64,000 nt of DNA from Asterias rubens (GCF_902459465.1 NC_047063.1:930001-994000); one strand, 5' to 3'. Positions 12,650 through 25,847 are shown, counted from the stretch's first letter. Notes: generated from the letters alone by a model not told the origin. Numbers and translations: made by a program.

Positions 12650-12735
12650 ATCAGCGGTTAGCTGGGGGATTCGAACCCACAACCTTGTGATTGCAAGTCG
12701 TGCAGTCTAACCACTTGACCACGGTGACATTGTAT
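12650..12735 (-). mobile_element. tRNA-like SINE head
   Basis: On the minus strand: GTGGTCAAGTGGTTAGAC and GGGTTCGAATCCCCC, the A- and B-box pattern of a tRNA. There is no acceptor-stem pairing, so a SINE remnant is likelier than a working tRNA gene. Confidence 0.55.
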
Positions 12736-12915
12736 TGTCGAGTTGATTTTCTTTCATATTAATTATTGTTTGTCACTTATTATTGAACTCCCAACAACTA
12801 TGTAGTTTTACATGGTTATAAACTAAAGTTAACTAAAGTTCAATTCATAATGTAATGTTTATCGTCCATAAAATGGAAATTTGCTTTGTCAAAAATGCTC
12901 ATAACATTAACAGCA

Positions 12916-13064
12916 ACAATATGGATAACTTTCCGTATGGCACCACCACTTTTTCACTCATTTTTACTAAAAGGGATATCTCATTGAGGTATTAAAATTA
13001 TATACTATATTATTTCATATCGAATAAAAAAGTGGTGGCGCCATACGGAAACTTTTCCCAATAT
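12916..13064. repeat. Inverted-repeat MITE 'CTTTCCGTATGG'
   Basis: Left arm CTTTCCGTATGGCACCACCA, right arm TGGTGGCGCCATACGGAAAC; about 150 bp. Confidence 0.75.
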
Positions 13065-13186
13065 TTAAAAAAATAATTGATGAAACAAAATATCACCCGC
13101 TTAAAACTTCATATGGTTGGGACCGCGATTGTTCGGGAAGTTGAAATATGCGCGGAAATTGCACGTGCTATTAACGGGTGTATGTA

Positions 13187-13495
13187 CTTTTTGTAGGAGT
13201 AAAAACACAATGTCCACAGATTTACACCAAACTCACACAGTTTTAATATAACGATAGTAGAAAGCTTCCCTGAAAATATTATGTGCTGATGTGTTGTAGT
13301 TTTTGGGAAATGAGTAAAACAATGTCATGAAATTTATTTTAAGCATTTACAAACGTATTTTCATGACATCGTTTTACTCATTTCTAAAAAACTACAGCAC
13401 CTCAGTAAGTAATATTTGAAGGGAAGCTTTCCACTACCATTATCTTCAAACCCTATACGTTTAATGTAAATCTATGGACATTTTGAAAAAGTACC
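13187..13495. repeat. Inverted-repeat MITE
   Basis: Arms GGAAATGAGTAAAACAATGT and its near reverse complement flank an AT-rich loop near 13345, about 0.3 kb upstream of the TMEM168 copy 1 ATG exon. Confidence 0.7.
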
Positions 13496-13789
13496 CAAAT
13501 CCTTTAAGATAATTTAGATCATAATAATAAATATTTTGTCGATACATTTTTAAAGTCTTGCACTATAAAGTTATCCCTATTTTAGTGCGGCATCAGAAAT
13601 TGTTTTAATTTTTAAATTATACACACTTTAATCAATAACTTTAGTTTCATACAGTGAGTAAAAGTAAACAAACAAAAAGTTGTTTTTATTGTAATCATTA
13701 TGATTTATCGTTGCAGGTTCAATGAGATGATGTGATCGTGACTTGAAATCATCTTCAGACTGAGAAGGGTTTCTTGACCCAGTGTCTTC

Positions 13790-16700
13790 ATGCACTCCGT
13801 TCGTTATTTGACCAGCCACATCTTGGCCTTACCCCTTAGAACGATGGAGCAGAGTAGGAAAGTGAAGTGCGGCTTGTACATGCTGGCGTATTTGGATTAC
13901 ATCATCCTGGTGGCTGCGTTAACAGCAGGCCTTTATGCCAGTTGGCTCAAAACCGACAATGTTATGTTGATTGTCATCGGTGGTTGTGGCTTGTTCTTAT
14001 TTGCATTCTGTGGCATGTTGTACTACTACTTTGGCTTGGTGGATATTAGTTCCAGTTTCACTCATCTCTGGTGCGGTTGTCTTCTTGGTCTTATATCGTT
14101 TGTACACATTGAGACATACCAGGTTCAGGAGGTTCCTGTTGTAGTCACCACAGTGATGTTGATGACAAGTATGGTAATCAAAGTGTTCTGGGCTGTGGTG
14201 CAGCGCTTTTGTGGTTTAGTGACGTATTCATCTGTCTTATTAACCCATGTGGAGATATTTCAACTGGTTGGGTTCTCAGTGGCCTGTTTCTTACACACCC
14301 AAGCCATGTACGCAATGTGGTTGATGGTGTTTGCATGTGCTTTCACACTGATGACAATAAGGCTGAAAGTGATTCTTGCCATTCCTTGCCTTGCCATGTT
14401 TCTTACCATATCTATAGCAGCTTTCATTAACACAGTGGATTTGTCATTCAATGTTGTTGCATTGAGTTGTTTCTTTGTTCGTCTCTTTGTGGACCCCATT
14501 CTTGATTTGTACTACTGCAGTCTGTCAGGCATGGAGAGGTGGGATGTCGTGTTTAGCACACATCGATGGTTCAGGAAGATCTGTATCCTCTTGGTGCTTG
14601 CTTTTGAGATTGTGTTTTTTATTCTTGCTGGAGAGTCGACTGTTAACCATGAGGAGTGGTACTACGCTGTTCCCGCTTTCATCGTCTTTGGTTTGCTGTG
14701 GTTTTGTCTGCACATCATCTTCATCATCTCATGCTGGACATTTACAAACAAACTGACGGAATGCTACCAGGCATACTGCGGTGTACAGGGAGAGACCAAT
14801 AGGAATCTCGGTATGGTCATGGCAGCCAAAGGCATGCGCTTCGTCGCTCTCATCTCTCGTAACCTCATCTTCACAACGTTCATCACCACGTTGCTTCTGG
14901 GCGGGGTGTCTTGGCAGGATAATAATGCAGCTTTCATGGCAAGTTGGTTGATAGTGCTTCCTATTGAGAGTATGCTGCATGGTGTGCTGTATGAGTTAGG
15001 GACGTCACTTGGAGGAACATGTACGGGTTACGCAGTTGTTGGCCCATCAGCCTTCTGTAGGTAAGGGGCAAATGTGCTAACACATGAAGAACAATCAAGT
15101 CTTCTGAATTTTATTAAAGTGATCCCTGTCTACATGACAGTTAAAAATGTTGACTGGCACCCTCGAGCGAAAGGTTTTGACGAAACGGGGAGACCGCCAA
15201 ATTAGAGCAAAAAAAGCTCATTTGGTAGAGCGCCGGAATATCAATCAGGATGTTGCAGGGTCAAGTCCTGCCCAAGTAAATTTATCATTGCTCAACCCAA
15301 AATTATTTGAAAGTTTACCCAGTCAGTTTCCCTCTTGGCTATTACTTTTGTTTACAATGTTTACTGCACTAGTTTAGCTATCCATAACAATCTAGTTTCA
15401 GATGGGGCAAAAAAGTAAGAAATATTCAAAATACATTTTGAAATGTAAATCTGGTATTAAAAATTTGAAAAGATTGTTTTACATACATATACAATAGCCA
15501 AATCAGGCTCCAACTTCATAGAGCTGCATAAGCACAGAAAATGGCTAAGCACTAAAAAAATTACGCTTGACAGAATATCAAAATATCATGTCACATTTAT
15601 CATCTGTAACTAGATTGAGAAAGTTTTTGTCGGTTTTAGCGGTTGAAATGTTTGTGTTGTTTCCCTCCTTCTAACACAGAGTTGACGGGTCTCCGGTTCT
15701 ACTCCCAGCATCCAGCATGGAGGAAGTGAACAGTCGCTCTATTAGACTCCTCAGCACCATGCAGCGTTTCTTTCTGCATCACATGATCGATGTCTTCAGC
15801 TGTGATTTCTCCACCAGTGGGCTCAGTCTCACCACCCTCAAGGCTAAGATGAGAAATTTTTTCGCTCGGCAGATGCCAGATGGTCCGAGGTTCGACACTT
15901 ACCTGGTGTACTACAGTGGTCATGTGCATCCTAGTGGGGACTGGGCATTGGCAGGTAGAGTTTTTCGCTGCCCATTATTGTCTATCTCTTTAAAAATTCT
16001 TGATAAACATCTGAAAACCTGGTTCATACCTTATTGAAAGTGCATCATAGATCCTCTGTAGGCCTGACGACTTGTTGTTCCAACATAATCCAGTTAGGGT
16101 TCTGACGCCAAGTACATCCATGGAGATTTCGCTTTACTAAAACCTTCTCACAAGATAAGAATGGTTAGGGTTGAACAATCTGAAAACATTTAGGAATAAT
16201 TAGCAAAGACAATTTTAGGGTGAACTAAATATGGACAGGGAAAACAATGAAAGCATACCACTTTGCTTGTGTCATAATAGCAATTTTTCCAATGGTTGTA
16301 TTTTTATGCAAGTACTTAAAAGGACGTAAAAAGTGTTTCAACATATTATAGATATGCAGGCTTTTCCTGCATTTGAGTGAACTTAACTTGTGGATAAAAT
16401 GAGCTTTGAAATGGGTAAACTTGATATTGAACAAATCCATTCGCAACTCATCCTCACCGATTTACCATTTTGTGGATTACTTTCCCATAACTTATCCTGA
16501 AACAAATTTGAGGTGTTGTTTCCATTGGGTTGATGTTGTTTAGATGCCATACATAGGTTTATCACATTGTATTGGCATCACATTGTATTGGCATCCCTGA
16601 TCCATTGATGGCCTGCACAGCAGACACAGTTATTTTACTCACCCATATTTGTTAACTGGTAGATCATGGACTTCTCTTTCTTCTCCCAATGTTAATGTTT

Positions 16701-17572
16701 TTAAGCGACGTCCTCAATGGTTCTTACAGGAAAGTGAAGCGAGGACGTCTTCGCTTTTTCAAATCATATTGGCATGGGTTGTTCAGATTTGCCCTTGTAT
16801 GAGCACTTCCCCTGATCTTGAATGTGTGTGTAAGAGGAATGCAGCCTAGGTTCTGCTTTCGATTTTTTATTTTTTTTTGTTGGGGGGGGGGGGTTCAGAT
16901 TTTAAAAGATCTGTTCCCGCAAGCATACACAGAACAGGTTCCATTTTCTACAAACATTTCTTTTTTTAGATTGATAAAAAAAAAAACTAGTAAACATTAT
17001 TTGTCTTCTTCTTTGATTCAGACAATGAAGTCTTCAAGTTTGAGTCCATCCTAGAGCTATGGCAGGAAGCGAGCATCAAAGACTCTCAATCAAGACTCAT
17101 TCTGATTCAAGACGCAAACAGCTGTGTAGACTGGCTGAAACAAATCCCTAAGAACACTACCAACGTCATCGGATTGCAGGGCTGCGTCATTGGCAAATCA
17201 AAAGACTCTGAGACCGGGGCGTCGGTGGCAGTCGGGGACTTCACTCATGAATGGGTAGACTTCAATTGCTCTTCAGAGAGCAGCCACACGGCAACTTGGA
17301 AGGAGGAAGGGAGGAATGTGAAAGCCGTTTATGCTGTATCACATATGTGGAGTGAGTTTGAGTTCCATAGACCGACGGATGAGGATATTGAAGAGCACTG
17401 GCAGCAGAGCTTCCCTCGCTTGACGCACCCGTTAATCAAAGTCCTAAGAATTCCAAGTGCTCTGGACAAGTACAATTTTTCTTGCTGGAACTGCTTGAAA
17501 CGTTGGAAGATGAAGTGGTTACCCCCTCATGTCGTCAATACAGGACATGGTTTTAAGCTGGTTAGATCATGA
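13790..17572 (+). CDS. TMEM168: TMEM168 family protein, copy 1 (ancestral-like)
   Basis: Three coding exons, 13790-15060, 15680-15954 and 17022-17572, join in phase to 2097 nt (698 aa); human TMEM168 is about 697 aa. The first ATG is preferred because the next residues (SVRY..SH) align with my recollection of the vertebrate N-terminus; a second ATG at 13844 matches the start of copies 2 and 3. Residues 1-420 hold about 11-12 hydrophobic segments. The loop with SKGMR in vertebrates reads AAKGMR here. The C-terminal domain contains YYSGH (501-505), recalling the His motif of caspase-fold (C14) proteins; the strand that would carry the catalytic Cys reads LILIQDANS, so protease activity is unlikely. 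The C-terminus HGFKLVRS matches the family. The molecular role of TMEM168 is poorly known; it is a multi-pass membrane protein. An acceptor at 13716 shows a 5' UTR exon upstream. Confidence 0.92.
15205..15330 (+). mobile_element. tRNA-derived SINE, family 3
   Basis: AGCTCATTTGGTAGAGCGCC (A box) and GGGTCAAGTCC (B box), then GCTCAACCCAAAATT. Related pieces are at 53525-53620 and 54475-54580. Located in intron 1 of copy 1. Confidence 0.65.
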
Positions 17573-17997
17573 CCTTCATATAGAACCAGGCTTGAAGGAG
17601 ACAACCTTGTAGGAGTCTGTACACCATGATGTTCAAGCCTAAGGTTGTGGACTGATTAGTTCAAGAACTTCCCACATTAACCAAGACAGAATTCCAGAGA
17701 GCTGCTAAAACAAATACTGCATGAATGCTTCACGTTAAGAGTTAATTTCAAATTGGTAGAATGCCGACTAATAACCAAAGAAACATGTGAAAAGATTTAA
17801 TTTTATGTACTGTAGTTTTCATACCATAATGCTACGGTTAATGAACTGGTTTTTTTTTTTTTATACCTTCAATGCTCTGCACAGTCTGTATTTCTGGCGA
17901 CTTAAACACAGAAACGTGTAAGCTTTGACAGTTTGAGGAAAAGATCCGTTTCAAATCCTGTCTTCTCTACATGATATGAAAAATCAGAAACAGTTTA

Positions 17998-18150
17998 AGC
18001 CAGGTTCATACTTCTTACACTTGCGATACTTATTTTTACGTCACAAATTCGCAACAAATAATTCGGAAAATCTCTTGCAAAATATTTGCTACGAAAACAG
18101 AAATTTGTATTGCATTCATATTTGCCAGAAGTATGAACCGGGCTTTATAG
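17998..18150. repeat. Inverted-repeat MITE 'AAGCCAGGTTCATACTTC'
   Basis: Ends AAGCCAGGTTCATACTTCT and AGAAGTATGAACCGGGCTT; downstream of copy 1. Confidence 0.7.
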
Positions 18151-18190
18151 TTGTTGACATTTTGTTGACATTGATGAACCTGTTACATGG

Positions 18191-18352
18191 AGCCTTTCTC
18201 AAACCTCGGCTTGGGCTCCGGCTCAGGCTGAGGCTGAGGCTCAGCGCGCTGTGTACGCAGCTTGGCCCTTAACCTGCATTTTCAGCGTGAATTGCACCAA
18301 CATCAGCACGCGGAGGCTGAGCCGAAGCCTAAGCCAAGGTTTGAGAAAGGCC
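18191..18352. repeat. Inverted-repeat MITE 'CCTTTCTCAAACCTCGG'
   Basis: Ends CCTTTCTCAAACCTCGGC and GCCAAGGTTTGAGAAAGG; GC-rich, with GAGGCT repeats inside. Confidence 0.75.
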
Positions 18353-18599
18353 CATGTTGTCCATATCTTTGTTGTTTGGGGGTGCAGTTAGAAGCCATTC
18401 ATCCTGTAACTGACAGCTGTAAACCAGTGATCACACCCAAGGTTACAGTACAACCCGGGAACTTTGAACTCATGCTTGCCATTTATAATGTGTATGTAGC
18501 TGTCCACTATTAATGTGATTCTGTGGGACAAAGAAAATGGTGTAAGATTGTTCATTAATACATTAGTCATCAGCCAACATTGCACTTCGACCTTTGAAC

Positions 18600-21018
18600 C
18601 TAGAAGTGTTCAGCAGCTCGGGTAAACTTGGTTATATTAAAATCAGATAGAGCTAACTGTGGAGATGAGCATAAGTTATTGATAGATTTGGAAAGAGTTG
18701 TAAAATTACATTTGGAATTACATGATTCATCACAAGGTTGAGAATTTGTTGTTAAAAGTACTTAATGCAAAAAATAGTTAATTGCCTGACGCACTTACGA
18801 ATAATTAAGACTGCATTTTGCCTACTACGCATGAACATGTGAATTACTACAGTTCGATCTGATTTTGCAAAAACATGGCACCTTCATAAAACAAATACAG
18901 GCATTGAGTTTGCCTTTTTCCATGAAATAATCGTTTACATTAAGGATTTGTTCTTATTGAAGGGCACAGTAGTTTTGGGGTGGAGAGAAGGAATCTCTAA
19001 GAGTCACATTTGCAATTTCCAATGTAGCAATTTAAAGGGCACCAAGGCAATGATTAGGGGCATGAGGCAATTGCCTCTTGTTTTCTTGAAGAAGGTAGAT
19101 TGTGTCCCTACTACCAAGGTTAACAGCTTACTATTTTAATAACACAGACAGAGGGAATACAATTTGGTGTGCACATTAACTGATTAGAAACTTTACACAC
19201 TTGTGGTTAGTTTTAAGTAGTTTGCTAGAGTTCACGTTAACTGTGGTGTGGTTAACATCCAGTTGTTTTGGATTTTCCCCAACCCAAAAAGTATTAAATA
19301 TATTTTATAAGCTGAAATATGATTACTGGTTAAGTTTTTTGTCTTATCTGTTTTTGAGCACTTTCAAAATGTGTATGATTATACTCTGTTGATAGTGTCA
19401 GAAGTTTGGTATTTGTTTCTACATATGGCTACATTTATACTTAAAGACCTGCTTGAAAGAAAATGTCAAGTCTTAGCAAACTCCCAGACATGACACCAAA
19501 GCATTGTCATTTTGACACGTGTCGTCAACGACAGATGTGTTTTTAGTTTTTTCAAAACGTTGTTGTTTGGGCCTGATTTTTCAGAAGTGTACACATCAAA
19601 ATTACACTTAAATTGTGAAAAAAATTATCGTAAACAAGATAAATAGCATTTCCGTTATAACATTCCGCTCAAGTAGCTGTTTAAGACTAAGAGTGTAATA
19701 TGGAAAAGCTTACTGGAAACTTGATACACAGTCAGATGGATTCTGAGTCTCCACTTACATGAGATATCTTGACCACATTGTTATTTATTATTGTCAGGGA
19801 ATGAAATCAAGGGATCCTGAAAAGTGACTAGCACTCTAACATGTAGGCCTGAAGACGTTTAGAGAAGATGATGTAGAAATGTCAGTTTTACATGCAGGAG
19901 GAAATCCCTAATAGGGACAACCCATGCCATAGCATTAGGAACCCATAAAAGATCTGGTGTATAGACTGGTTGAAACATCTAGACCTAACTGGGAATTATT
20001 TCCTCCAGCAATTCCACATGGGAAAAATATTACAACTTGACCGGTTTTGTTTACACTGAATGCTAATATTTGAGTGGAAAATTGGTGGTAAAATTTTACC
20101 ATCACATACAAGGAAAATCAATCACTACCATACCAGTGTTTCTTTTCAGAGCAAACACTTCTTCCATATAAGACAACTAAATAATTGTAACTGCAAGTTT
20201 CACATAGGCCTACTTGTGCAGACAACTTTCGAGTGGTAGGCCAAAAGTACATTGTGTGTTGTTAAATGTTTTGTTTTGCATACTCATGTAATGTGTGATG
20301 TGCACTGCTGTTGTCCCAATAAAAGGTTTGTGAAAATTTAATCGATAAAAGTTTGCAGTTATCTTAAAATACATGAGAAATTGTTCATGAAAATTATCAT
20401 CTAAAATGGTCTGATCACAAGGGTCCAAAAACGAGTATTTAAAAACAGTGGAAACATTATGTGTTTATTTTTGAACTGTTGTTTCAGGAGTCTGATGATT
20501 GATGTCCATTAAGCTTAACTTTACAAGTTATTTCATGTTTAGGGTCACACAAAGTGTAGGTGATGGTCGTAGACAATCACTTATGTTGGCCACTTCACTT
20601 AAATAAAACTTATTTATACAACTTTGTTTTGAGCATCATACAAATTTTCGCAGAAATTCTTCTGATTAAAGAATGCGTTCTGGTAACCCTGTCAATATTA
20701 AAACTTTGTGCATTGTATGGTTACAGTATTTTTAGTACAAATATAATGCTACAATACCCAGTTGACAATACCTGTGTAGTTGGCTAAATCGAAAAATCAT
20801 AGTGTGGGTTGTAGGCATACACGACGAGAGCCAATGTCTTTGCAAAAGTATTAAAGTCACCTGGAAGTGGTATTTTTTCAAAATAAAGCTTTTGCCACTA
20901 ACATATGTGTTTTGATGAGTGGAATGTGAATAAACAGTTAACTAAGGTTTTACAAAAATAAGTTCTTATGCTATTTACAAATTTAAGAGTAGACCACGAC
21001 CCGAGAGGGCGCTGTTCA
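18600..21018. other. Intergenic, downstream of TMEM168 copy 1
   Basis: AT-rich sequence with no exon-like frames, no clear repeat and only scattered AATAAA signals (for example near 20316). It may hold the 3' UTR of copy 1. Nothing else recognised. Confidence 0.5.
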
Positions 21019-21278
21019 TGACGTCAATCGAGGCAGACTTTGCCTGTAATTCGTAGAGTAAACACAATTGCAAAGTACATGTACAGACCAAGCCGTGAGT
21101 TTGTACTTTTCAAAAACAAATTTGTGGGTTTTTTTTCGGCAATGCCGACCAGGTGTATTGCTGCTGAATGCAGAAAAACACTTTTTGAAATGTACCAACT
21201 CACGACTTGGACGTACATGTAATTTGCACGTGTGTTTACTATACGCATTGCAGGCAAAGTCTGCCTCGATTGACGTCA
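21019..21278. repeat. Long inverted repeat (hairpin MITE)
   Basis: Starts TGACGTCAATCGAGGCAGAC and ends with its reverse complement, and is near-palindromic through most of 260 bp. It would fold into one long hairpin if transcribed. Confidence 0.8.
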
Positions 21279-22078
21279 CAAAAGGGGTAGGCGGAGTCAG
21301 CCCCCCAAACAACTTTATATATTTTTTAAACATATAAATCGTCACAAACAATTACAAAAATTTTTTTTTTATTGTTCGTAAGCATATACTCTTATGTTTG
21401 AAAGAAAACAAAACATTTTCCAGGTGACTTTAATTAATTGTTTGTTGAGTTTTAAATTTGTAAAAAAATATAGCAATGATGTTATTAAGCAAAGTAATAA
21501 AGGGAAACAAAGTCTCCAAAACTAAAATAATAAGTTGGTACATGTTCAGTTTTGTTGAATTTTCTTGCATTTTTCTTGCATTTTCTGCGAACTTTACTGG
21601 ACGATATTTGCCAACTCATTTGACATTAAGAAAGGGGCACATCTTAAAACTTGTGCTGCTGTACTTTTATCATTTTATGTGGTAATTATGACTCCAAATG
21701 AACAATTTCTCATAGGAATGGTGTACTTTCTTGCCTGCCATGGAACACACTGGAATGTTCAAGATCACACTTTTTGTAAACTAGGTTGCATGGTCTAATG
21801 CTCATATACCATGCTCCTTATGCGGCAGAGAAGGTGTGTCACACCCCCCCCCTCCCAAAAATGTTCCCATACATTTAAACACACCCTTTTCCACTTGTAC
21901 TAACCTCCCATCTAAATTCCTGTTAAGAATTCCTGAGGATTCAAAGAACACATTAAAGAAAGCAAGGGGTCCGGGACGGGGTACACTGTACCACATATGG
22001 AGCACCAAATGCTTTTGTTTAAAGGCTGGGACTTATCCTAAACCCCATCAAAAGGAAAAATATGGTTATTGCAAATCT

Positions 22079-22321
22079 GGGCCCAATTTCATAGAGCTGC
22101 TAAGCACAAACAATTGCTTAGCATGAAATTTCTTCCTTGATAAAAACAGGATTACCAACCAAATTTCCATTTGTTGGATATTGCTTGTTACTGGTATTCA
22201 ACTGTTGTTTGCTTATCCTGAAAATCACTTGAAAATTTGGTTGGAAATTGTGTTTTCATCAACAAAGAAATTTCATGCTAAGCAAATTTTTGTGCTTAGC
22301 AGCTCTATGAAATTGGGCCCA
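22079..22321. mobile_element. MITE, family 'GGGCCCAATTTCATAG'
   Basis: About 240 bp with long terminal inverted repeats: GGGCCCAATTTCATAGAGCT at the left and its reverse complement at the right. Degraded relatives are at 2770-2810, 5795-6046 and 9698-9760. Confidence 0.85.
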
Positions 22322-22834
22322 GGTTCAAGCAACTGTTTCAAAATGAAAATGTTTTTTGTTAGTGTAAATGTTGGCAGTCTTTCAGTATTTCAAGTTTTGC
22401 TATGAATCAGCATTATGAACTGCTTTATTATCAACATCTGAGTTTTTAGTTGACCTGATTACGACTTTTAAGCGAGGCCACTGGTGTCAAATACAGCATG
22501 TGGGTGATAATATGCAGACTGCAGACAATTGGACTGCTGGCCTTGATACAAGTAGGAATGTGGCGCAATCATTCAAACGTAGGGAATTCCCCTATGATGA
22601 ATAAAAACAATTTGCCTGTGAACAGCTGTTTAAATGAAAATGCTCTGTAACATGCATGCCATCTCAAAGCAATCTCAAATTGTACTATTTATAAATGAGA
22701 ATGATACTGATTTCTAAGAGTTTACTACACTTGCCCTGTCTGTTTGTGACTCATACATTATGCTACTGTGTTATGCAGACTACATTTAAGCCATGCTAAT
22801 GTTGTCTTGTAGTGTTGTATTGTCAGACTTAAAA

Positions 22835-22872
22835 GGGACTTCCCCAAACATGAGAAATTCAGATTTTGCAAT
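22835..22872 (+). promoter_or_regulatory. Distal kB plus C/EBP-like module upstream of copy 2
   Basis: GGGACTTCCCC (22835-22845), then GAGAAAT, then ATTTTGCAAT (22863-22872). The same order and near-identical spacing occur upstream of copy 4 (43969-44005). Another strong kB-like palindrome, GGGAATTCCCC, is at 22582-22592, with a counterpart at 31615-31624 upstream of copy 3. Site names come from known consensus motifs; binding is inferred. Confidence 0.5.
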
Positions 22873-23710
22873 AACAGGCCCCTGGCCCAAGTCCTAAGAG
22901 CACAATAAACTAGCTATGTATAACAACACAATGTTTTTACAAATAATGGTGGCCAGCCAAAATACATTAATTTCAACGTCCTCTTGTGCAGCGTTATCCT
23001 GCTCGTTTATGCTAGGAAGAAAAATCATTTAGTAAAAACTTTTGGCTTTGGCAGCTGATACCTAGTAGGCAGAGGGTTCATAACATGACACTACTTACAC
23101 GAACACCAACACAAAATTGTGCGCTTTGGCCCTGCTAATGGCTTTATAAGAAGTACATACCCTTACTATAAATGGACCCTTCTGATCAGAGGGATATTAT
23201 AAATTTGTTGCGTATGAATGAGCTGTGTGGCTGAATTGTATGCACTCAGTCTTGAAGCATTATCAAATCTTCAAACTTGTTAGCTTTATAGACTGCTTCT
23301 CAGCATTTTATTTTGTAAAATTTGACTTGTTTTACCATTTATGGGGATACACACCTATGTTTTTCTAGGTACTTACATGTATGTTCTGACATTCTTAATG
23401 TATTTTCCTCGCCCTACTCACCCTAACCCTAGTGTGAAAGTCAGAGCTCAGAGCAGTCACCATTGTATGATTGTCTTCTGACTATAGGTAATAATAAAGA
23501 AGAGCTGCGTTAGTCTGATCGAAAAAACAAGGAAATGGCACTTAGTTACAGCAAAACTGCAAAAGCTTTTGCAGCGACAACTGCTTTATCAGATGCAACA
23601 AAGGAGACAAGCAAGTACTATGCAAGAAAGATACGAGTGAATTCAATTAAGGGTGTATGTAGTCCAACATGTACAGCCAATCAACGTAGGTCTCCCCCCC
23701 CCCCAGTCTG

Positions 23711-23842
23711 ATTTCGCAATACTTCTAATATTAGCAGCTTGGTTTTAACTGAATGTGTCATTGTGTTAGGTAATGGGGAAAATCCCGCCACATAGCCTAC
23801 CCTAGAAATGAGAAATTTGCCAGCTACTAGAGGGCTATATAA
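23711..23842 (+). promoter_or_regulatory. Promoter of TMEM168-like copy 2
   Basis: ATTTCGCAAT (C/EBP-like) at 23711-23720, GGGGAAAATCCC (kB-like) at 23775-23786, a GAGAAAT box near 23810, and TATATAA at 23836-23842. The whole block aligns with the promoter of copy 3. A start site near 23866 would place the TATA box about 30 bp upstream. Confidence 0.65.
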
Positions 23843-23865
23843 ACAAAACACAGACGTGGCCTAGA

Positions 23866-23973
23866 GTCAGTGTAGTATTTTTGTCAACCAGAAAGGAAGA
23901 CTGCCAATGAGGGTAGAAAGAAATGTTCTGCAACTGAGATTCTCAAACTGTTGCCGATTACATTTGAGTGGAG
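23866..23973 (+). other. Non-coding first exon of copy 2
   Basis: It aligns with 32899-33007 (copy 3) and ends at GTGGAG|GTAAGA, a consensus donor. It pairs with the acceptor TTTATAG at 25925, so exon 2 starts at 25926, just before the ATG. The start is estimated from the TATA position. Confidence 0.6.
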
Positions 23974-24062
23974 GTAAGATTCATTTTTTTAATATAAAAT
24001 ATGTTTCTTTAAGATTAATCCAGGCCTGCTTACTGCATCCATGGCCCTGGTCATAGACAACA

Positions 24063-24229
24063 ATGGTGTCACTCGACAATGATGTCTTTTGACTATGGTG
24101 TCATTTGACATTTGACTATTGTGTAATTTGACTATGGTGTCATTGACAACGGTGTCATTTGACTATGCTGTCATTTGACTATGCTGTCATTCTACAATGG
24201 TGTCTTTTGACTATGCTGTCATTTGAGTT
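24063..24229. repeat. Short-period minisatellite
   Basis: Irregular units of GTGTCATTTGACTATG (about 16-18 bp), roughly nine to ten copies, 90 bp after the first exon of copy 2. Confidence 0.8.
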
Positions 24230-25019
24230 GTGTATGATTTCGTTTGAGTAGGCCACCTTGCAAAAAGTATTGCTGAACCTGATTGCTTGTAACGTGACAG
24301 TGCATAGAATGTTTTTATGAACTGAGACAATTGATTTATTGAACAGCAGTACTTAACTGTATTTCATTTTACAGACATGATATTTGGTCCTTGGACAAAG
24401 TGGGAATATTTCATCTAGTACAAAGGCTGACCACCATTATCACATGGTACTTTTAAATACATTTCACAGTTTTTCAGAAATGTTCAAGGGCAAAAAAAGT
24501 TGGAAATGAGACTAAAAAAGGAAAAACATCATGCCTCATTTTACCTTATTTTATGCATGGCTTCAACAGGCATGCCAGCCAGTAGCTGGGGCTGGGTACT
24601 AGCTTTAACTTATGTCATACCCTTGGAATTTTGTGTATCAATCTGCAAGACCAACCTGGCATTATACGACCAAGTTGGCAGAGTTTTGCATGATTGGTCA
24701 TGGAAAATGTTGTGTTCGGTTATTAGACCAATAGGAGTACTCAATTTGTTTTCTGGCCTGTGAGAAGGTGCAACAAATTGAGAAACAATTCTCATTTGGG
24801 TTTTGTAGCTTCTGTGGTTAGGCATGCCCATGCAGATGACTCATATTGTAATTGAGTCATGATTGTATGATCGGGGATTTTTGGCCAGTTCATTTGGGAA
24901 TAATCAACTCAATGGAACTTTTAAGCTGTGAGAGATTAATGCACAATATTTTTTTGTTTTCTGAAAAGTTTTCTGGTTTGAAATGAGTTTGGGGGAAAAA
25001 AAGGGTTTTAAGCTTTATG

Positions 25020-25358
25020 AATAATAAATAATAATAACTCTTGTATAGCGCATTTCACAATAACTGTATCAATGCGCTTTACATTAGTGCCCTGGTCATA
25101 GGGCCAATAACATCCCTTTTAATGTTTCTCAGCTCCCTTGGGAGTATATAACCTGGGCAACCATACATATCGCTCCATAGGCTTTTTCATTCACAATATC
25201 AACCTCTACCCTCGCAGGTACCCATTTATACCTCTGGGTGAAGAGAAGCAATCATAGTAAAGTGTCTTGCTCAAGGATACAAGCATCACTACCGGGATTC
25301 AAACCCGCACTCTGATGACTTGAATTTGATGCTCTTAATCGGCCATGACACTCTAGGC
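25020..25358 (-). mobile_element. tRNA-derived SINE, family 2
   Basis: Same family as 4190-4556: GCATTTCACAATAAC tail part, TACCTCTGGGTGAAGAGAAG body and a head ending near 25358. It lies in the 5' UTR intron of copy 2. Confidence 0.7.
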
Positions 25359-25810
25359 TTAAGCTTTGTATGCATTGTAGTGCGTAACAGTGAAAAGCAC
25401 TACCTCGAATGAAACAAAGTGTTACTACTTTTATGCAAAGTAGTTAGTATACTGTAAGAGGGCATTGTAAATTGTTCATTAATAGTTCACCACAACCTGT
25501 TTCTGCTAAAGTCTACATTTTCACATTTTACCTTTACAAAATTGAACCCAGAGCTATCTATTTATTTTAAATAGTCCCATTCCTTATTTTGTTAATTTAC
25601 TTACTAGGTAGTACTTACTTTTGTGTGTGTTTTGATGGTGGTTTGTTCACATCTCTTTGTAAATTTTAATATAGCCTCCAATGGCGTTATTTTTTTTATA
25701 TAAACTTACTGTATATTTTTTGTATGTAACTATTTTGTATGTAAACCTTTTTATATGTATTGTGATTTTTAATGTAATTTGGCCGTTGGCCATGAATGTA
25801 AAAAGAAATA

Positions 25811-25812
25811 AA

Positions 25813-25846
<34 letters not shown>
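25811..25846. repeat. (CTAT)n microsatellite
   Basis: About nine tetranucleotide units, 80 bp before the ATG exon of copy 2. Confidence 0.95.

Positions 25847-25847
<1 letters not shown>

Noticed and set aside
14475-14980. Frames on both strands inside the TMEM168 copy 1 exon
   Set aside because: Shadows of the real coding frame; not conserved in copies 2-4.
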